From NCBI GenBank assembly GCA_900472785.1, contig UCJH01000024.1:176686-240685 (forward strand): a stretch of 64,000 nt of DNA, in the 5' to 3' direction. The translations under genes were made by a program, and so were the position numbers. Source of the stretch: Hyphomicrobiales bacterium. Its GTDB lineage: Bacteria; Pseudomonadota; Alphaproteobacteria; Rhizobiales; Rhizobiaceae. The notes under the pieces are model-generated. The model did no database searches. It was not told the origin of the DNA and saw only the letters and a list, made by a program, of their open reading frames with translations. Within the stretch, counting starts at the first letter, position 1. Every line of letters starts with the position of its first letter. Shown here piece by piece: positions 50,255-59,207 of this stretch.

Positions 50255-51934
50255 TCAGGATTGCGCAAGACTGTCTGGTTCGGCGCGACGAATGCCGATC
50301 CCCCGCGTCCAGGCAAGATTGACGAGCAGCAAAACAAGCCCCGCGACGCAGGCGAGGAAAACGACGAAAAATGCATCGTTGTAGGCAAGGATATTGGCTT
50401 CCCGGGTGACCTGCTGACCCAGCAAAACGAGCCCTTCGGCCTTCAGCAGCGCCGTGTCGGTGATAACCTTGCCGTAGGTGGCAGAGAGTTGGGAGATTCG
50501 CTGGGCGACGAAGGGATTGGTCAGCAAAATATGCTCGACCAGCACGTTGGAATGGAATTTCTCACGGATGGTCACGAAGGTGCCGAGCACGGCGGAGGCG
50601 AAGATGCCGCCGATGCTCTGGGTGAACAGAAAGATGACAAGGAAGTTGACGACATAGGACAGACCCTTGGCGAGTGCTACGCCAAACCCCTTGGCCATGA
50701 CCGGCGGCAGGAACATCGCCGCACCCGCCGCGATCAGCCCCTGGCTGACATACATCTGCTCTGGACGCGTCAGGTTGGTCGACTGGCTGTCCAGATAGGC
50801 GCCGGTGGCGATGAAGATCAGCGCCAGCACATGCGCCGTTTCGACATAACGTGTCATCATGAGGACCATGCAGAGAATTCCGCCTGTGATCGACGACAGC
50901 AGGATGACGCCATAAAGCGCCTGGGTCTGGTCGTTGAGAAGTCCGAGCTGCTGGTAGAAATTGGCGGCCGTGGTCGTCTGCTCCGACGACACGAAGCGAA
51001 ACAGCAGCAGGACGCCCTCCATATGCAGGTTCTCCTTCGACAGCAGCCAGCGCAGGTCCACCAGCGGCATTGACCGCGGCAGCTCGATGACCGCCATCAG
51101 CGTCAGCATGCCGATCCCGCCGGCAAGCAGGACACCGAGCCACGGTGCCTCGAACCACCAGTAGATTCGCCCCAGTGTGAGGAAGACGGCAAGGCAGGCG
51201 AAACCGACGGCGAGCAGCAGATAGCTGAAAATATCCATGCGCTGGATCACCTTGGCGCGCGGCGGCGCCGTCAGCGGCAGGAGGTAGATGATCGGCAAGG
51301 CGATCAGCGCCAGCCCCATCTCGAATGTGTAGAGCGCGTGATAGCCGCCGAGTTCCATCAGCGGCGGCGAGATGATCCGGGCTAGCGGCGCCGACAGCGT
51401 CGTGTTCAAGAGGGCAAGCGACAGGCCGATGGAAAGCTTTCTTGCCGGGGGAAAAGCCTCCAGCATGTAGAGGAAGCCGAGCGATGACAGGGGCGCTGCG
51501 GCCATGCCGCTCAAAAAGCGCACCACGATCGCCGAATGCAGGTCCGAGACGAAAAGATTGAGCAGCGAGGCGACGACGAAACAGATGATGCTGAGCTCGG
51601 CAAAGCGTCGCAGGCCGTATTGCGCCCTGATCTTGAACAGCGCGATCGACATCGAAGCGTAGGGCGCAATATAGGCGGCGGACAGCCAGGCGATCTCGTT
51701 GGTCGTCGCGGAAAGCTCACCCTGAAACTGCGAGATATTGGCGTTCACCAGGTTCATGCCGAGCCCTTGCACGACAAAAAACAGAACCGACGAGGCCATA
51801 TACACCACAGCAAGACCGCTGTTCATCGGCACGGGCATGGGTGCGGCCGGAATGGCGGCTTCAACCGAAGCCGCTGCCGTTTCGCGCTCGGCAGACCGAT
51901 GATCGTCTCCGGAGCTCTTGTCGACGGCGCTCAT
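50255..51934 (-). CDS. DHA2-type MFS efflux transporter (EmrB-like)
   Basis: The 559-residue protein has about fourteen transmembrane helices, as in the DHA2 drug:H+ antiporters. The MFS helices start after an N-terminal cytoplasmic tail of about 35 residues, with NEIAWLSAAYIAPYASMSIA and the motif region FAELSIICFVVASLLNLFVS early in the protein. It is encoded 6 nt after marR, so the MarR protein probably controls it. Substrates are unknown; EmrAB homologues export hydrophobic drugs and uncouplers. Confidence 0.92.
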   Translation of the reverse strand: MSAVDKSSGDDHRSAERETAAASVEAAIPAAPMPVPMNSGLAVVYMASSVLFFVVQGLGMNLVNANISQFQGELSATTNEIAWLSAAYIAPYASMSIALFKIRAQYGLRRFAELSIICFVVASLLNLFVSDLHSAIVVRFLSGMAAAPLSSLGFLYMLEAFPPARKLSIGLSLALLNTTLSAPLARIISPPLMELGGYHALYTFEMGLALIALPIIYLLPLTAPPRAKVIQRMDIFSYLLLAVGFACLAVFLTLGRIYWWFEAPWLGVLLAGGIGMLTLMAVIELPRSMPLVDLRWLLSKENLHMEGVLLLFRFVSSEQTTTAANFYQQLGLLNDQTQALYGVILLSSITGGILCMVLMMTRYVETAHVLALIFIATGAYLDSQSTNLTRPEQMYVSQGLIAAGAAMFLPPVMAKGFGVALAKGLSYVVNFLVIFLFTQSIGGIFASAVLGTFVTIREKFHSNVLVEHILLTNPFVAQRISQLSATYGKVITDTALLKAEGLVLLGQQVTREANILAYNDAFFVVFLACVAGLVLLLVNLAWTRGIGIRRAEPDSLAQS

Positions 51935-51940
51935 CGCGGT

Positions 51941-52384
51941 TCATTCCCTGCCGATCGCCTGGATATTGCCGGCCATGGAACTGATGACACGCAGCGCCAC
52001 GAGCTTTTCGGCCGGATCGACGTCGCCGAGGACCTGCTCGCGTATCTCGCAGGCGAGCTTGTCGATTTCCGTGGCAATGCTCCTGCCGAGGTCGGTCATG
52101 TGAATTTTCTTGGCGCGCCGGTCGGTATGCTCCACGCGACGCTCGATGAAACCCTGCTTTTCCATGCCGTCCAGAAGTCGAACGATCGTCGGTGTTTCAA
52201 TGTCGAGTTCGTCGGCGAGTTCGCGCTGATTGAGGCCGTTGCGCCGCGACAGGGCGAAAAGCGCCCGCGCCCGCGACAGCGTCAGGCCACGCTCCTTGAC
52301 ACGGGCATCGAACAATGAGCGCAGCTTGCGGTTGACGAAGGAGAGCTCGTCGAAAAGATCGCGATTGACGGAAGAATGCGGCAT
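51941..52384 (-). CDS. MarR-family transcriptional regulator
   Basis: The 147-residue protein has the winged-helix signature LSRRNGLNQRELADELDIET (recognition helix) and the wing GFIERRVEHTDRRAKKIHMT, with the R-(D)-R motif typical of MarR. It is the first gene of the efflux operon and probably represses it, releasing on ligand binding; the operator candidate at 52386-52403 lies next to its start. Confidence 0.92.
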   Translation of the reverse strand: MPHSSVNRDLFDELSFVNRKLRSLFDARVKERGLTLSRARALFALSRRNGLNQRELADELDIETPTIVRLLDGMEKQGFIERRVEHTDRRAKKIHMTDLGRSIATEIDKLACEIREQVLGDVDPAEKLVALRVISSMAGNIQAIGRE

Positions 52385-52385
52385 T

Positions 52386-52403
52386 TAGTATCTTTCCATA
52401 CTA
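52386..52403. promoter_or_regulatory. Inverted repeat at the marR start (operator candidate)
   Basis: TAGTAT-N6-ATACTA (52386-52403) immediately precedes the leftward marR start, and the palindrome TAGCATGCTA (52405-52414) adjoins it. The layout fits autoregulation by MarR. The rest of the 309-nt space (to 52693) between marR and dnaB shows no gene. Confidence 0.55.
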
Positions 52404-52693
52404 GTAGCATGCTAATGATTTACACCCTATCTAGTTTGATGTTCGAGTCATTTCAAGAGCGGAACCCGGATTTTCCACGGCGCGACTCACATGCGGGCTG
52501 GTCAAGCGGAAAGATGGACCACGTTGCGATTCAGGGTCGTTGCCGATGATTGCCTGTGGATCGGTCGAACAACGGGCACAGAATCGGATGCCTTGAACCG
52601 GAACGCCGACCGATGCACCCTTTCTCTTGACCCATGACGGCAACGGTACCAAACCGGGTGTCGATTGGTCGATGATTCCGGATAGAGAAAACC

Positions 52694-54196
52694 ATGAAAG
52701 AAGCAGCGCGGAGAATTGTACCCATGGATAAGCCGCAGGGGGACCTTGCCTATCGTGAGGCGCCGAACAACCTCGAGGCCGAACAGGCACTGCTCGGCGC
52801 GATCCTGGTCAACAACGATGCCTTCTATCGCGTCTCCGACTTCCTGAAGCCCGTGCATCTCAACGAGCCGCTGCATCGCAAGATCTTCGAGGTTGCCGGC
52901 GACATCATCCGCATGGGCAAGACCGCCAATCCGGTGACCATCAAGACCTTCCTCAAGGCTGACGAAAAGGTCGGCGACATGACGGTGGCGCAATATCTCG
53001 CGCGCCTTGCCTCGGAAGCCGTGTCGATCATCAATGCGGAAGACTACGGCCGCGCGATCTACGATCTGGCGCTGCGCCGCTCGCTGATCACCATCGGCGA
53101 GGACATGGTCAACATCGCCTATGACGCGCCGCTCGACATGCCGCCGCAAAGCCAGATCGAAGACGCGGAACGCCGCCTTTTCGAACTGGCCGAAACCGGC
53201 CGCTATGACGGCGGTTTCCAGGCGTTCAACGATGCAGTGGCGCTGGCGATCGACATGGCGGGGCAAGCCTTCGAACGCGACGGTTCGCTGTCGGGCATCT
53301 CCACCGGCATCCACTCCCTTGACGGCCGCATGGGTGGGCTTCAGCGCTCCGACCTGATCGTCCTTGCCGGACGTCCCGGCATGGGCAAGACATCGCTGGC
53401 AACCAACATCGCCTATAATATCGCTGCGGCTTACGAGCCCGAAGTCCAGGCGGACGGCTCGATGAAGGCGAAGAATGGTGGCGTCGTCGGCTTCTATTCG
53501 CTTGAAATGTCGTCGGAACAGCTGGCGACCCGCATCATTTCCGAGCAGACCGAAGTTTCCTCCTCCAAAATCCGGCGCGGCGACATTTCCGAACAGGATT
53601 TCGAAAAACTCGTCGCGTGCAGCCAGATGATGCAGAAAGTCCCACTGTTCATCGACCAGACCGGCGGCATCTCGATCGCCCAGCTTTCCGCCCGCGCCCG
53701 GCGTCTGAAGCGCCAGCGCGGCCTCGACTGCCTCGTGGTGGATTATATCCAGCTGATGACCGGCTCAGGCAAATCCAGCGACAACCGCGTGCAGGAGATC
53801 ACCCAGATCACCACTGGCCTGAAGGCGCTCGGCAAGGAACTGAACGTGCCGATCATCGCCTTGTCGCAGCTGTCCCGACAGGTGGAAAGCCGCGAAGACA
53901 AGCGCCCGCAGCTTTCCGACCTCCGCGAATCCGGCTCGATCGAGCAGGACGCCGACGTCGTGCTCTTCGTGTTCCGCGAGGAATATTACGTGAAGAACCT
54001 CGAACCGCGTGACGAGTTCGACCCGAAATACGAGGAATGGAAGCAGACCTTCGAAAAGGTCAAGGGCACGGCTGACGTCATCATCGCAAAGCAGCGTCAT
54101 GGACCGACCGGCACCGTCAAGCTTGCCTTCCAGGCGGAATTCACCCGCTTCACCGATCTGGCGGATCCGTCGTTCACGCAGTACGAGGAGCATTGA
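52694..54196 (+). CDS. dnaB: Replicative DNA helicase
   Basis: DnaB unwinds DNA at the replication fork. The 500-residue protein has the N-terminal domain (NNLEAEQALLGAILVNNDAF), a linker region, and the RecA-like domain with Walker A AGRPGMGKTSLATNIA, the Walker B-like LDCLVVDYIQLMTGSGKSSD and the C-terminal LSQLSRQVESREDKRPQLSD. ATG 52694 matches homologous starts; ATG 52724 is a second candidate. It is not part of the prophage. Confidence 0.96.
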   Translation: MKEAARRIVPMDKPQGDLAYREAPNNLEAEQALLGAILVNNDAFYRVSDFLKPVHLNEPLHRKIFEVAGDIIRMGKTANPVTIKTFLKADEKVGDMTVAQYLARLASEAVSIINAEDYGRAIYDLALRRSLITIGEDMVNIAYDAPLDMPPQSQIEDAERRLFELAETGRYDGGFQAFNDAVALAIDMAGQAFERDGSLSGISTGIHSLDGRMGGLQRSDLIVLAGRPGMGKTSLATNIAYNIAAAYEPEVQADGSMKAKNGGVVGFYSLEMSSEQLATRIISEQTEVSSSKIRRGDISEQDFEKLVACSQMMQKVPLFIDQTGGISIAQLSARARRLKRQRGLDCLVVDYIQLMTGSGKSSDNRVQEITQITTGLKALGKELNVPIIALSQLSRQVESREDKRPQLSDLRESGSIEQDADVVLFVFREEYYVKNLEPRDEFDPKYEEWKQTFEKVKGTADVIIAKQRHGPTGTVKLAFQAEFTRFTDLADPSFTQYEEH

Positions 54197-54345
54197 CGGA
54201 TAAAAGACCGGCTGCTGCCCGGGCAGCCGAAGCCTATCTGCGAGTTGCAAATATCCGGGCTTCCGGATAAGCGAAAAGAAAAGTGTCATTATGCCGCAGC
54301 GTCAGGGCTTCGGTGAGTGCCTCACGTCTTCGGAGGAATATATTC

Positions 54346-54990
54346 ATGGATGCTTTCATAGCGCTGCTTCAGGTGCTGGCGATCGATCTCGTTCTGGCCG
54401 GCGACAATGCAATCGTCATCGGCCTTGCAGCCGCCGGTCTGCCGAAGGAGCAGCGTGGCAAGGCGATCCTGATCGGAATTGCTGCGGCGACCGTGCTGCG
54501 CATCATCTTTGCGCTTCTCGCCACGCAACTGCTCGCCATTCTGGGCCTGCTGCTCGTCGGCGGCATCCTGCTGCTCTGGGTCTGCTGGAAGATGTGGCGG
54601 GAACTGCGCGAGAGCGCCCACGCGGAGGCCGACAGCGTCGAGGCGCTGACCGGCGAAGACGCGAACAAGGACGGCACCGTCGGCGGCAATGCTCCGCGCA
54701 AGACGCTTGGCCAGGCTGCCGTGCAGATTGTCGTCGCCGACGTCTCGATGTCGCTCGACAACGTGCTCGCCGTTGCCGGCGCGGCCAAGGATCACCCGAA
54801 TATCCTCATTCTCGGCCTCGCCGTCTCCATTGCGTTGATGGGTCTCGCCGCCTCCTTCATCGCCAAGCTGCTGCACCGCTTCCCATGGATTTCCTACCTC
54901 GGGCTTGCTATCATTCTCTTCGTTGCACTGAAGATGATCTATGAAGGCTACGTGGAAGTCGAACCTCTGCTGGTCTCGTCCTTCCTCTGA
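54346..54990 (+). CDS. TerC/YjbE-family membrane protein
   Basis: The 214-residue protein has about seven helices and the TerC-family acidic motif DLVLAGDNAIVIGLAAAGLP, then a second half with DVSMSLDNVLAVAGAAKDHP. The charged loop in the middle (ESAHAEADSVEALTGEDANK) is variable. YjbE/TerC relatives are linked to manganese and other metal transport; the substrate is not settled. ATG 54346 is preceded by GGAGGAATATATTC. A yybP-ykoY-type riboswitch is not evident in the leader. Confidence 0.85.
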   Translation: MDAFIALLQVLAIDLVLAGDNAIVIGLAAAGLPKEQRGKAILIGIAAATVLRIIFALLATQLLAILGLLLVGGILLLWVCWKMWRELRESAHAEADSVEALTGEDANKDGTVGGNAPRKTLGQAAVQIVVADVSMSLDNVLAVAGAAKDHPNILILGLAVSIALMGLAASFIAKLLHRFPWISYLGLAIILFVALKMIYEGYVEVEPLLVSSFL

Positions 54991-55112
54991 TCAACCCGTG
55001 GCGGAAGAGCCATCCCCTCTTCCGCCATGGATTGACGGACAGCTTCCAGCGAACGGCAGTCCGCCGTTCCCGACAATTGCGCCGGGCAGCGCTTGGTTGT
55101 ATCTCTCTCGAC

Positions 55113-56276
55113 ATGGCTTCATCGAACACATCCATCCCCGCCCATCCTGACTTCGCTTCCGCCTCGAACCGGCTGACGATCGACCTTGGCGCACTCGCTG
55201 ACAACTGGCGCAGAATGGACCGTCTGTCCGGCAAGGCCCGCGCCGCTGCCGTCCTTAAGGCGAATGGGTACGGGATCGGCATGGAGCCGGCTGCTGAAAC
55301 GCTCTACCGCGCCGGCGCGCGCGATTTCTTCGTCGCCGATGCCGAGGAAGGTGTCGAGCTGCGACCCTTCGTTCCAGACGGTCGGATCTATATCCTGGCG
55401 GGCATGTGGCCGGGCAACGAGCATCTGTTCTTCGACAACGACCTCGTGCCGATCATCAATTCGGAAGAACAGCTTTCGATGTTCATGTCGGCGATTTCCC
55501 AGCATGGCGATCACCCTTGCGTGCTGCATGTCGATACCGGCATGAACCGGCTGGGACTGACGGTCGAGGAGGCGCTGGCGCTCGCCAACGATCCGGTGCG
55601 CCCGGCAAGCTTTTCACCGGTGCTGGTGATGAGCCATCTTGCCTGCGCCGACGATCCGTCCCATCCGCTCAACCGCAGACAGCTGGAAGCCTTCAAAGCG
55701 GTGACACAGGCTTTCGAAGGTGTGCCCGCAAGCCTCGCCAACTCCGCCGGCGTGCATCTCGGGGCAGAGTTTCATTTCGACCTCACCCGCCCCGGCATCG
55801 CCGTCTATGGCGGCGAAGCGGTCAACGGCATCGTCAATCCGATGAATCCGGTGGTGACGGCGGAAGCACGCATCATCCAGGTCCGCAGCGTCCGATCCGG
55901 AGAAACCGCCAGCTATGGCGCGTCAGCGCAATTTTCGCGCGACAGCCGCGTCGCCATCGTCTCCGTCGGTTACGCGGACGGCTATCACCGTTCCGTCTCC
56001 GGAGGCGGCGTGGCGCTGAGGCAGGCAACCCCATCCGGCGCCTTCGGTTTCCTGCATGGGCAGAAAGTTCCGCATCTGGGGCGTGTGACCATGGACATCA
56101 GCCTGTTCGACGTCACCGACCTGCCGGACAATGCCGTGCGCGCCGGCGATTATATCGAGCTTTTCGGCAAGAACATCGCGGTCGATGACGTGGCCCGCGC
56201 CGGGGGCACGATCGGCTACGAGATGCTGACGAGCCTTGGTCATCGCTACGAGCGCGACTATATCGAGGCTGGATAG
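55113..56276 (+). CDS. alr: Alanine racemase
   Basis: Alr makes D-alanine for peptidoglycan. The 387-residue protein has the PLP lysine at AVLKANGYGIG (K49), the second catalytic region SVGYADGYHRSVSG, with the Tyr in ASYGASAQF, and the C-terminal TMDISLFDVTDLP. ATG 55113 is chosen over the upstream frame. Confidence 0.93.
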   Translation: MASSNTSIPAHPDFASASNRLTIDLGALADNWRRMDRLSGKARAAAVLKANGYGIGMEPAAETLYRAGARDFFVADAEEGVELRPFVPDGRIYILAGMWPGNEHLFFDNDLVPIINSEEQLSMFMSAISQHGDHPCVLHVDTGMNRLGLTVEEALALANDPVRPASFSPVLVMSHLACADDPSHPLNRRQLEAFKAVTQAFEGVPASLANSAGVHLGAEFHFDLTRPGIAVYGGEAVNGIVNPMNPVVTAEARIIQVRSVRSGETASYGASAQFSRDSRVAIVSVGYADGYHRSVSGGGVALRQATPSGAFGFLHGQKVPHLGRVTMDISLFDVTDLPDNAVRAGDYIELFGKNIAVDDVARAGGTIGYEMLTSLGHRYERDYIEAG

Positions 56277-56314
56277 CTTTTTTAGGACAGCGACGTTGGA
56301 ATCGCAAAAGCATT

Positions 56315-56324
56315 AATGTACATT
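56315..56324. promoter_or_regulatory. Palindrome before parD (operator candidate)
   Basis: AATGTACATT lies 19 nt upstream of the parD GTG. ParD antitoxins repress their own operons at such palindromes. Confidence 0.4.
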
Positions 56325-56343
56325 GGAACAAAAGGAGATCATT

Positions 56344-56592
56344 GTGACGAATATCCAATTGAGTGACGAAGATCGCGCGTTCATCGAAGAGCGCGTTCGA
56401 ACCGGTCCCTATCAGGATGTCAATGATGTCGTTCATGCAGGACTTCAGGCGCTTCAGCGCAATGAAGCAAGCCTAAAGCAACTCATCCAGGAAGGTGACG
56501 ACGATATTGCCGCTGGCCGTTTCTATGAGTTTGGCGAGGAGGACAATTTGACCGATTTCATCATTGCCCGTTCTAAAGCGCGGAAGGCCTGA
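56344..56592 (+). CDS. parD: ParD-family antitoxin
   Basis: GTG 56344 follows AAAGGAGATCATT. The 82-residue product is a ribbon-helix-helix protein (VTNIQLSDEDRAFIEERVRT, then DVNDVVHAGLQALQRNEASL) with an acidic C-terminal toxin-binding part (DDDIAAGRFYEFGEEDN). The stop overlaps the parE start (TGATG). Confidence 0.9.
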   Translation: MTNIQLSDEDRAFIEERVRTGPYQDVNDVVHAGLQALQRNEASLKQLIQEGDDDIAAGRFYEFGEEDNLTDFIIARSKARKA

Positions 56593-56906
56593 TGAAGCGA
56601 CGTCGCTTTCGCCTGTCCGAACGGGCTGCGGATGATTTGACGTCAATTTACGACTATATTGCTGCGGAGAACCCCAAAAGCGCACGCCGTGTGGTGGACG
56701 GCATTCAGGCCAAAATGAGGTCGATCGCAGCTTTGGGCCTGACCGGCGCTCCGGCGGATCCGTCAGTATCCCGATTACGCATAATCGTCTTTCGGAGCTA
56801 TTTGGTCTACTTCCGTGTCACACCATCAAACCTCCTCGTCCTGCGCATCCTCCATGGGCGCCAGGACATCTCCCCCGACGATTTTCCCGAAAGCGACGTG
56901 ACCTGA
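56592..56906 (+). CDS. parE: ParE-family toxin
   Basis: The 104-residue RelE/ParE-fold protein starts MKRRRFRLSERAADDLTSIY and has IAALGLTGAPADPSVSRLRI, FRSYLVYFRVTPSNLLVLRI and LHGRQDIS, the usual core of ParE gyrase poisons. Its stop overlaps the radA start by one base (TGATG), so a TA pair is joined directly to a repair gene. Confidence 0.9.
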   Translation: MKRRRFRLSERAADDLTSIYDYIAAENPKSARRVVDGIQAKMRSIAALGLTGAPADPSVSRLRIIVFRSYLVYFRVTPSNLLVLRILHGRQDISPDDFPESDVT

Positions 56907-58309
56907 TGGCGAAAGCCCGAACGAATTTCATCTGCCAGAATTGCGGCACGGTTCATGCCCGCTGGGTGGGCAAATGCGAAGGCTGCAACCAGTGGAACAC
57001 CATCGTCGAGGAAGACCCGATGGGTGGGATCGGCGGCGGGCCGGGCAAGGCGCCGAAGAAGGGCCGCCCCGTGGCGCTGACCACGCTCTCCGGCGAAATC
57101 GAGGAAGCACCGCGCGTCAACACCGGCATTTCCGAGCTTGACCGGGCCACTGGCGGTGGCTTCGTGCGCGGCTCGGCCGTCCTGATCGGCGGCGATCCCG
57201 GCATCGGCAAGTCGACGGTGCTGATGCAGGCGGCTGCCGCCCTTGCGCGCCAGGGTCATCGCATCATCTATGTTTCCGGTGAAGAGGCCGTGGCCCAAGT
57301 GAGATTGAGGGCACAGCGCCTGGGCGCTGCCGACACCGACGTGCTGCTCGCCGCCGAAACCAATGTCGAGGACATTCTGGCGACGCTGAGCGAAGGCAAG
57401 CGGCCCGATCTCGTGATTGTCGATTCGATCCAGACGCTGTGGAGCGATACCGCCGATTCAGCCCCCGGCACGGTGACGCAGGTGCGCACCGGCGTGCAGG
57501 CGATGATCCGTTTTGCCAAAACGACCGGAGCCTGCGTCGTTCTCGTCGGCCACGTGACAAAGGACGGCCAGATCGCCGGCCCGCGCGTCGTCGAGCACAT
57601 GGTCGATGCGGTTCTCTATTTCGAGGGCGATCGCGGTCATCACTACCGCATCCTGCGCACCGTCAAGAACCGCTTCGGACCGACCGACGAGATCGGCGTC
57701 TTCGAGATGTCGGACAAGGGACTTCGCGAAGTGACCAATCCGTCGGAGCTGTTTCTCGGCGAGCGCAACGCGAAATCGCCGGGGGCCGCGGTCTTTGCCG
57801 GCATGGAGGGCACCCGCCCCGTGCTGGTCGAAGTGCAGGCACTGGTGGCGCCGACCTCGCTTGGCACACCACGCCGCGCCGTCGTCGGCTGGGATGGCGC
57901 GCGCCTGTCGATGATCCTCGCCGTGCTGGAAGCGCATTGCGGCGTTCGCCTCGGAAGCCACGACGTTTACCTGAACATTGCCGGCGGCTACCGGATCAGC
58001 GAGCCCGCGGCCGATCTTGCCGTCGCATCCGCGCTTGTTTCGTCGCTTGCCGGTCTTGCCCTTCCGCCCGATTGCGTCTATTTCGGCGAAGTCAGTCTGT
58101 CCGGCGCCGTCCGGCCGGTTGCGCACACCGCCCAGCGCCTGAAAGAAGCCGAAAAACTCGGTTTTTCACAGGCCGTCTTGCCTTCTGCCTCTGCCGACCT
58201 GCCGAAAGGCTCCGGCATGCGATGGAGCGAGATGGAAAGCCTGCCGGATCTGGTGGCGCGCATTGCCGGCTCCAGGGGCGCGCTGAAACAGGCCGACAAT
58301 GACGACTGA
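56906..58309 (+). CDS. radA: DNA repair protein RadA
   Basis: RadA is a RecA-like helicase that processes recombination intermediates. The 467-residue protein has a zinc finger CQNCGTVHARWVGKCEGC, Walker A GGDPGIGKSTVLMQAAAALA, the RadA-specific KNRFG in VKNRFGPTDEIGVFEMS, and a C-terminal Lon-like domain (GGYRISEPAADLAVASALVS). The ATG overlaps the parE stop. Confidence 0.95.
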   Translation: MAKARTNFICQNCGTVHARWVGKCEGCNQWNTIVEEDPMGGIGGGPGKAPKKGRPVALTTLSGEIEEAPRVNTGISELDRATGGGFVRGSAVLIGGDPGIGKSTVLMQAAAALARQGHRIIYVSGEEAVAQVRLRAQRLGAADTDVLLAAETNVEDILATLSEGKRPDLVIVDSIQTLWSDTADSAPGTVTQVRTGVQAMIRFAKTTGACVVLVGHVTKDGQIAGPRVVEHMVDAVLYFEGDRGHHYRILRTVKNRFGPTDEIGVFEMSDKGLREVTNPSELFLGERNAKSPGAAVFAGMEGTRPVLVEVQALVAPTSLGTPRRAVVGWDGARLSMILAVLEAHCGVRLGSHDVYLNIAGGYRISEPAADLAVASALVSSLAGLALPPDCVYFGEVSLSGAVRPVAHTAQRLKEAEKLGFSQAVLPSASADLPKGSGMRWSEMESLPDLVARIAGSRGALKQADNDD

Positions 58310-58452
58310 GGAAACTGCGGTGTTGCAAACGCGCAAATTCCGGTGAAAACAGTGTTCGACCATCTGCCATCGAAAGACGCCTTGGGCGCGATGCTATATG
58401 GTACAGAAAATTAGCTTGGGGTCGCGTCAGCGCGGGTTCGGAGTAGGACAAC

Positions 58453-59052
58453 ATGCCCATTACAATTCTCGACGGTATCGTTCTCGGCGTCGCGCTTTTC
58501 TCGGCCATTCTGGCCATGGTACGCGGCTTCTCACGGGAGGTTCTGTCGGTTGCAAGCTGGGTCGGCGCTGCCGCCGCGGCCTTCTTTCTCTACCCCTATC
58601 TTCTGCCCTACGCGAAAACCTACACGACCAGCGACACGGTCGCGATGATCGGCTCGGCCGGCGTCGTCTTTCTCGTTGCCCTGATCATCATTTCCTTCAT
58701 CACCATGCGGATCGCCGATTTCATCATCGACAGCCGCATCGGCGCGCTTGACCGGACGTTGGGCTTCCTGTTCGGCGCGGCGCGCGGCGTTCTGCTCGTG
58801 GTCGTCGCCATGCTGTTCTTCAACTGGCTGGTCGCGCCGCAGCAGCAGCCGGTCTGGGTCACGACCGCGAAATCCAAGCCGCTGCTTGATAATCTCGGCG
58901 GCAAGCTGATCGCCCTTCTGCCCGAAAACGCCGATGCGACGATCCTCGACCGCTTGCGCGGCAAGGATACGACCGGCGAAGGCGAGAGCGAGAACCCGGC
59001 AGCGACGACCGACCAGCCGCCGGTCGAGGATACGCCGGCGACCAATGGCTGA
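58453..59052 (+). CDS. CvpA-family membrane protein
   Basis: The 199-residue protein has four transmembrane helices (TILDGIVLGVALFSAILAMV, FSREVLSVASWVGAAAAAFF, VVFLVALIIISFITMRIADF, ALDRTLGFLFGAARGVLLVV) and a soluble acidic tail. The family is named for colicin V production; it lies before purF, as in E. coli where cvpA precedes purF. Confidence 0.9.
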   Translation: MPITILDGIVLGVALFSAILAMVRGFSREVLSVASWVGAAAAAFFLYPYLLPYAKTYTTSDTVAMIGSAGVVFLVALIIISFITMRIADFIIDSRIGALDRTLGFLFGAARGVLLVVVAMLFFNWLVAPQQQPVWVTTAKSKPLLDNLGGKLIALLPENADATILDRLRGKDTTGEGESENPAATTDQPPVEDTPATNG

Positions 59053-59073
59053 GGCCTTGAGACAAAAGGATTG

Positions 59074-59147
59074 AGAGCCCGCTCCGGCGGGCTCTGCCCA
59101 TTATGCAATGATGACATGTGAAACCTTCAGGTCTGGCGACTTGAAGG
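59074..59147 (+). promoter_or_regulatory. Two hairpins between cvpA and purF
   Basis: A stem AGAGCCCGC/GCGGGCTCT with a 4-nt loop (59074-59095) and a second stem CCTTCA...TGAAGG with a one-base internal mismatch (59124-59147) lie between the genes. No T-run follows, so attenuation or mRNA processing is possible rather than simple termination. Confidence 0.4.
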
Positions 59148-59207
59148 ACCGATGACCCGATACGATATGCGCAACTCGTACTGCCCTTCAAACAAAGGCC
59201 GACAGCG

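Noticed and set aside
54197..54345. Possible manganese (yybP-ykoY) riboswitch before the TerC-family gene
   Set aside because: The leader shows small hairpins but not the conserved junction sequences expected for this riboswitch.
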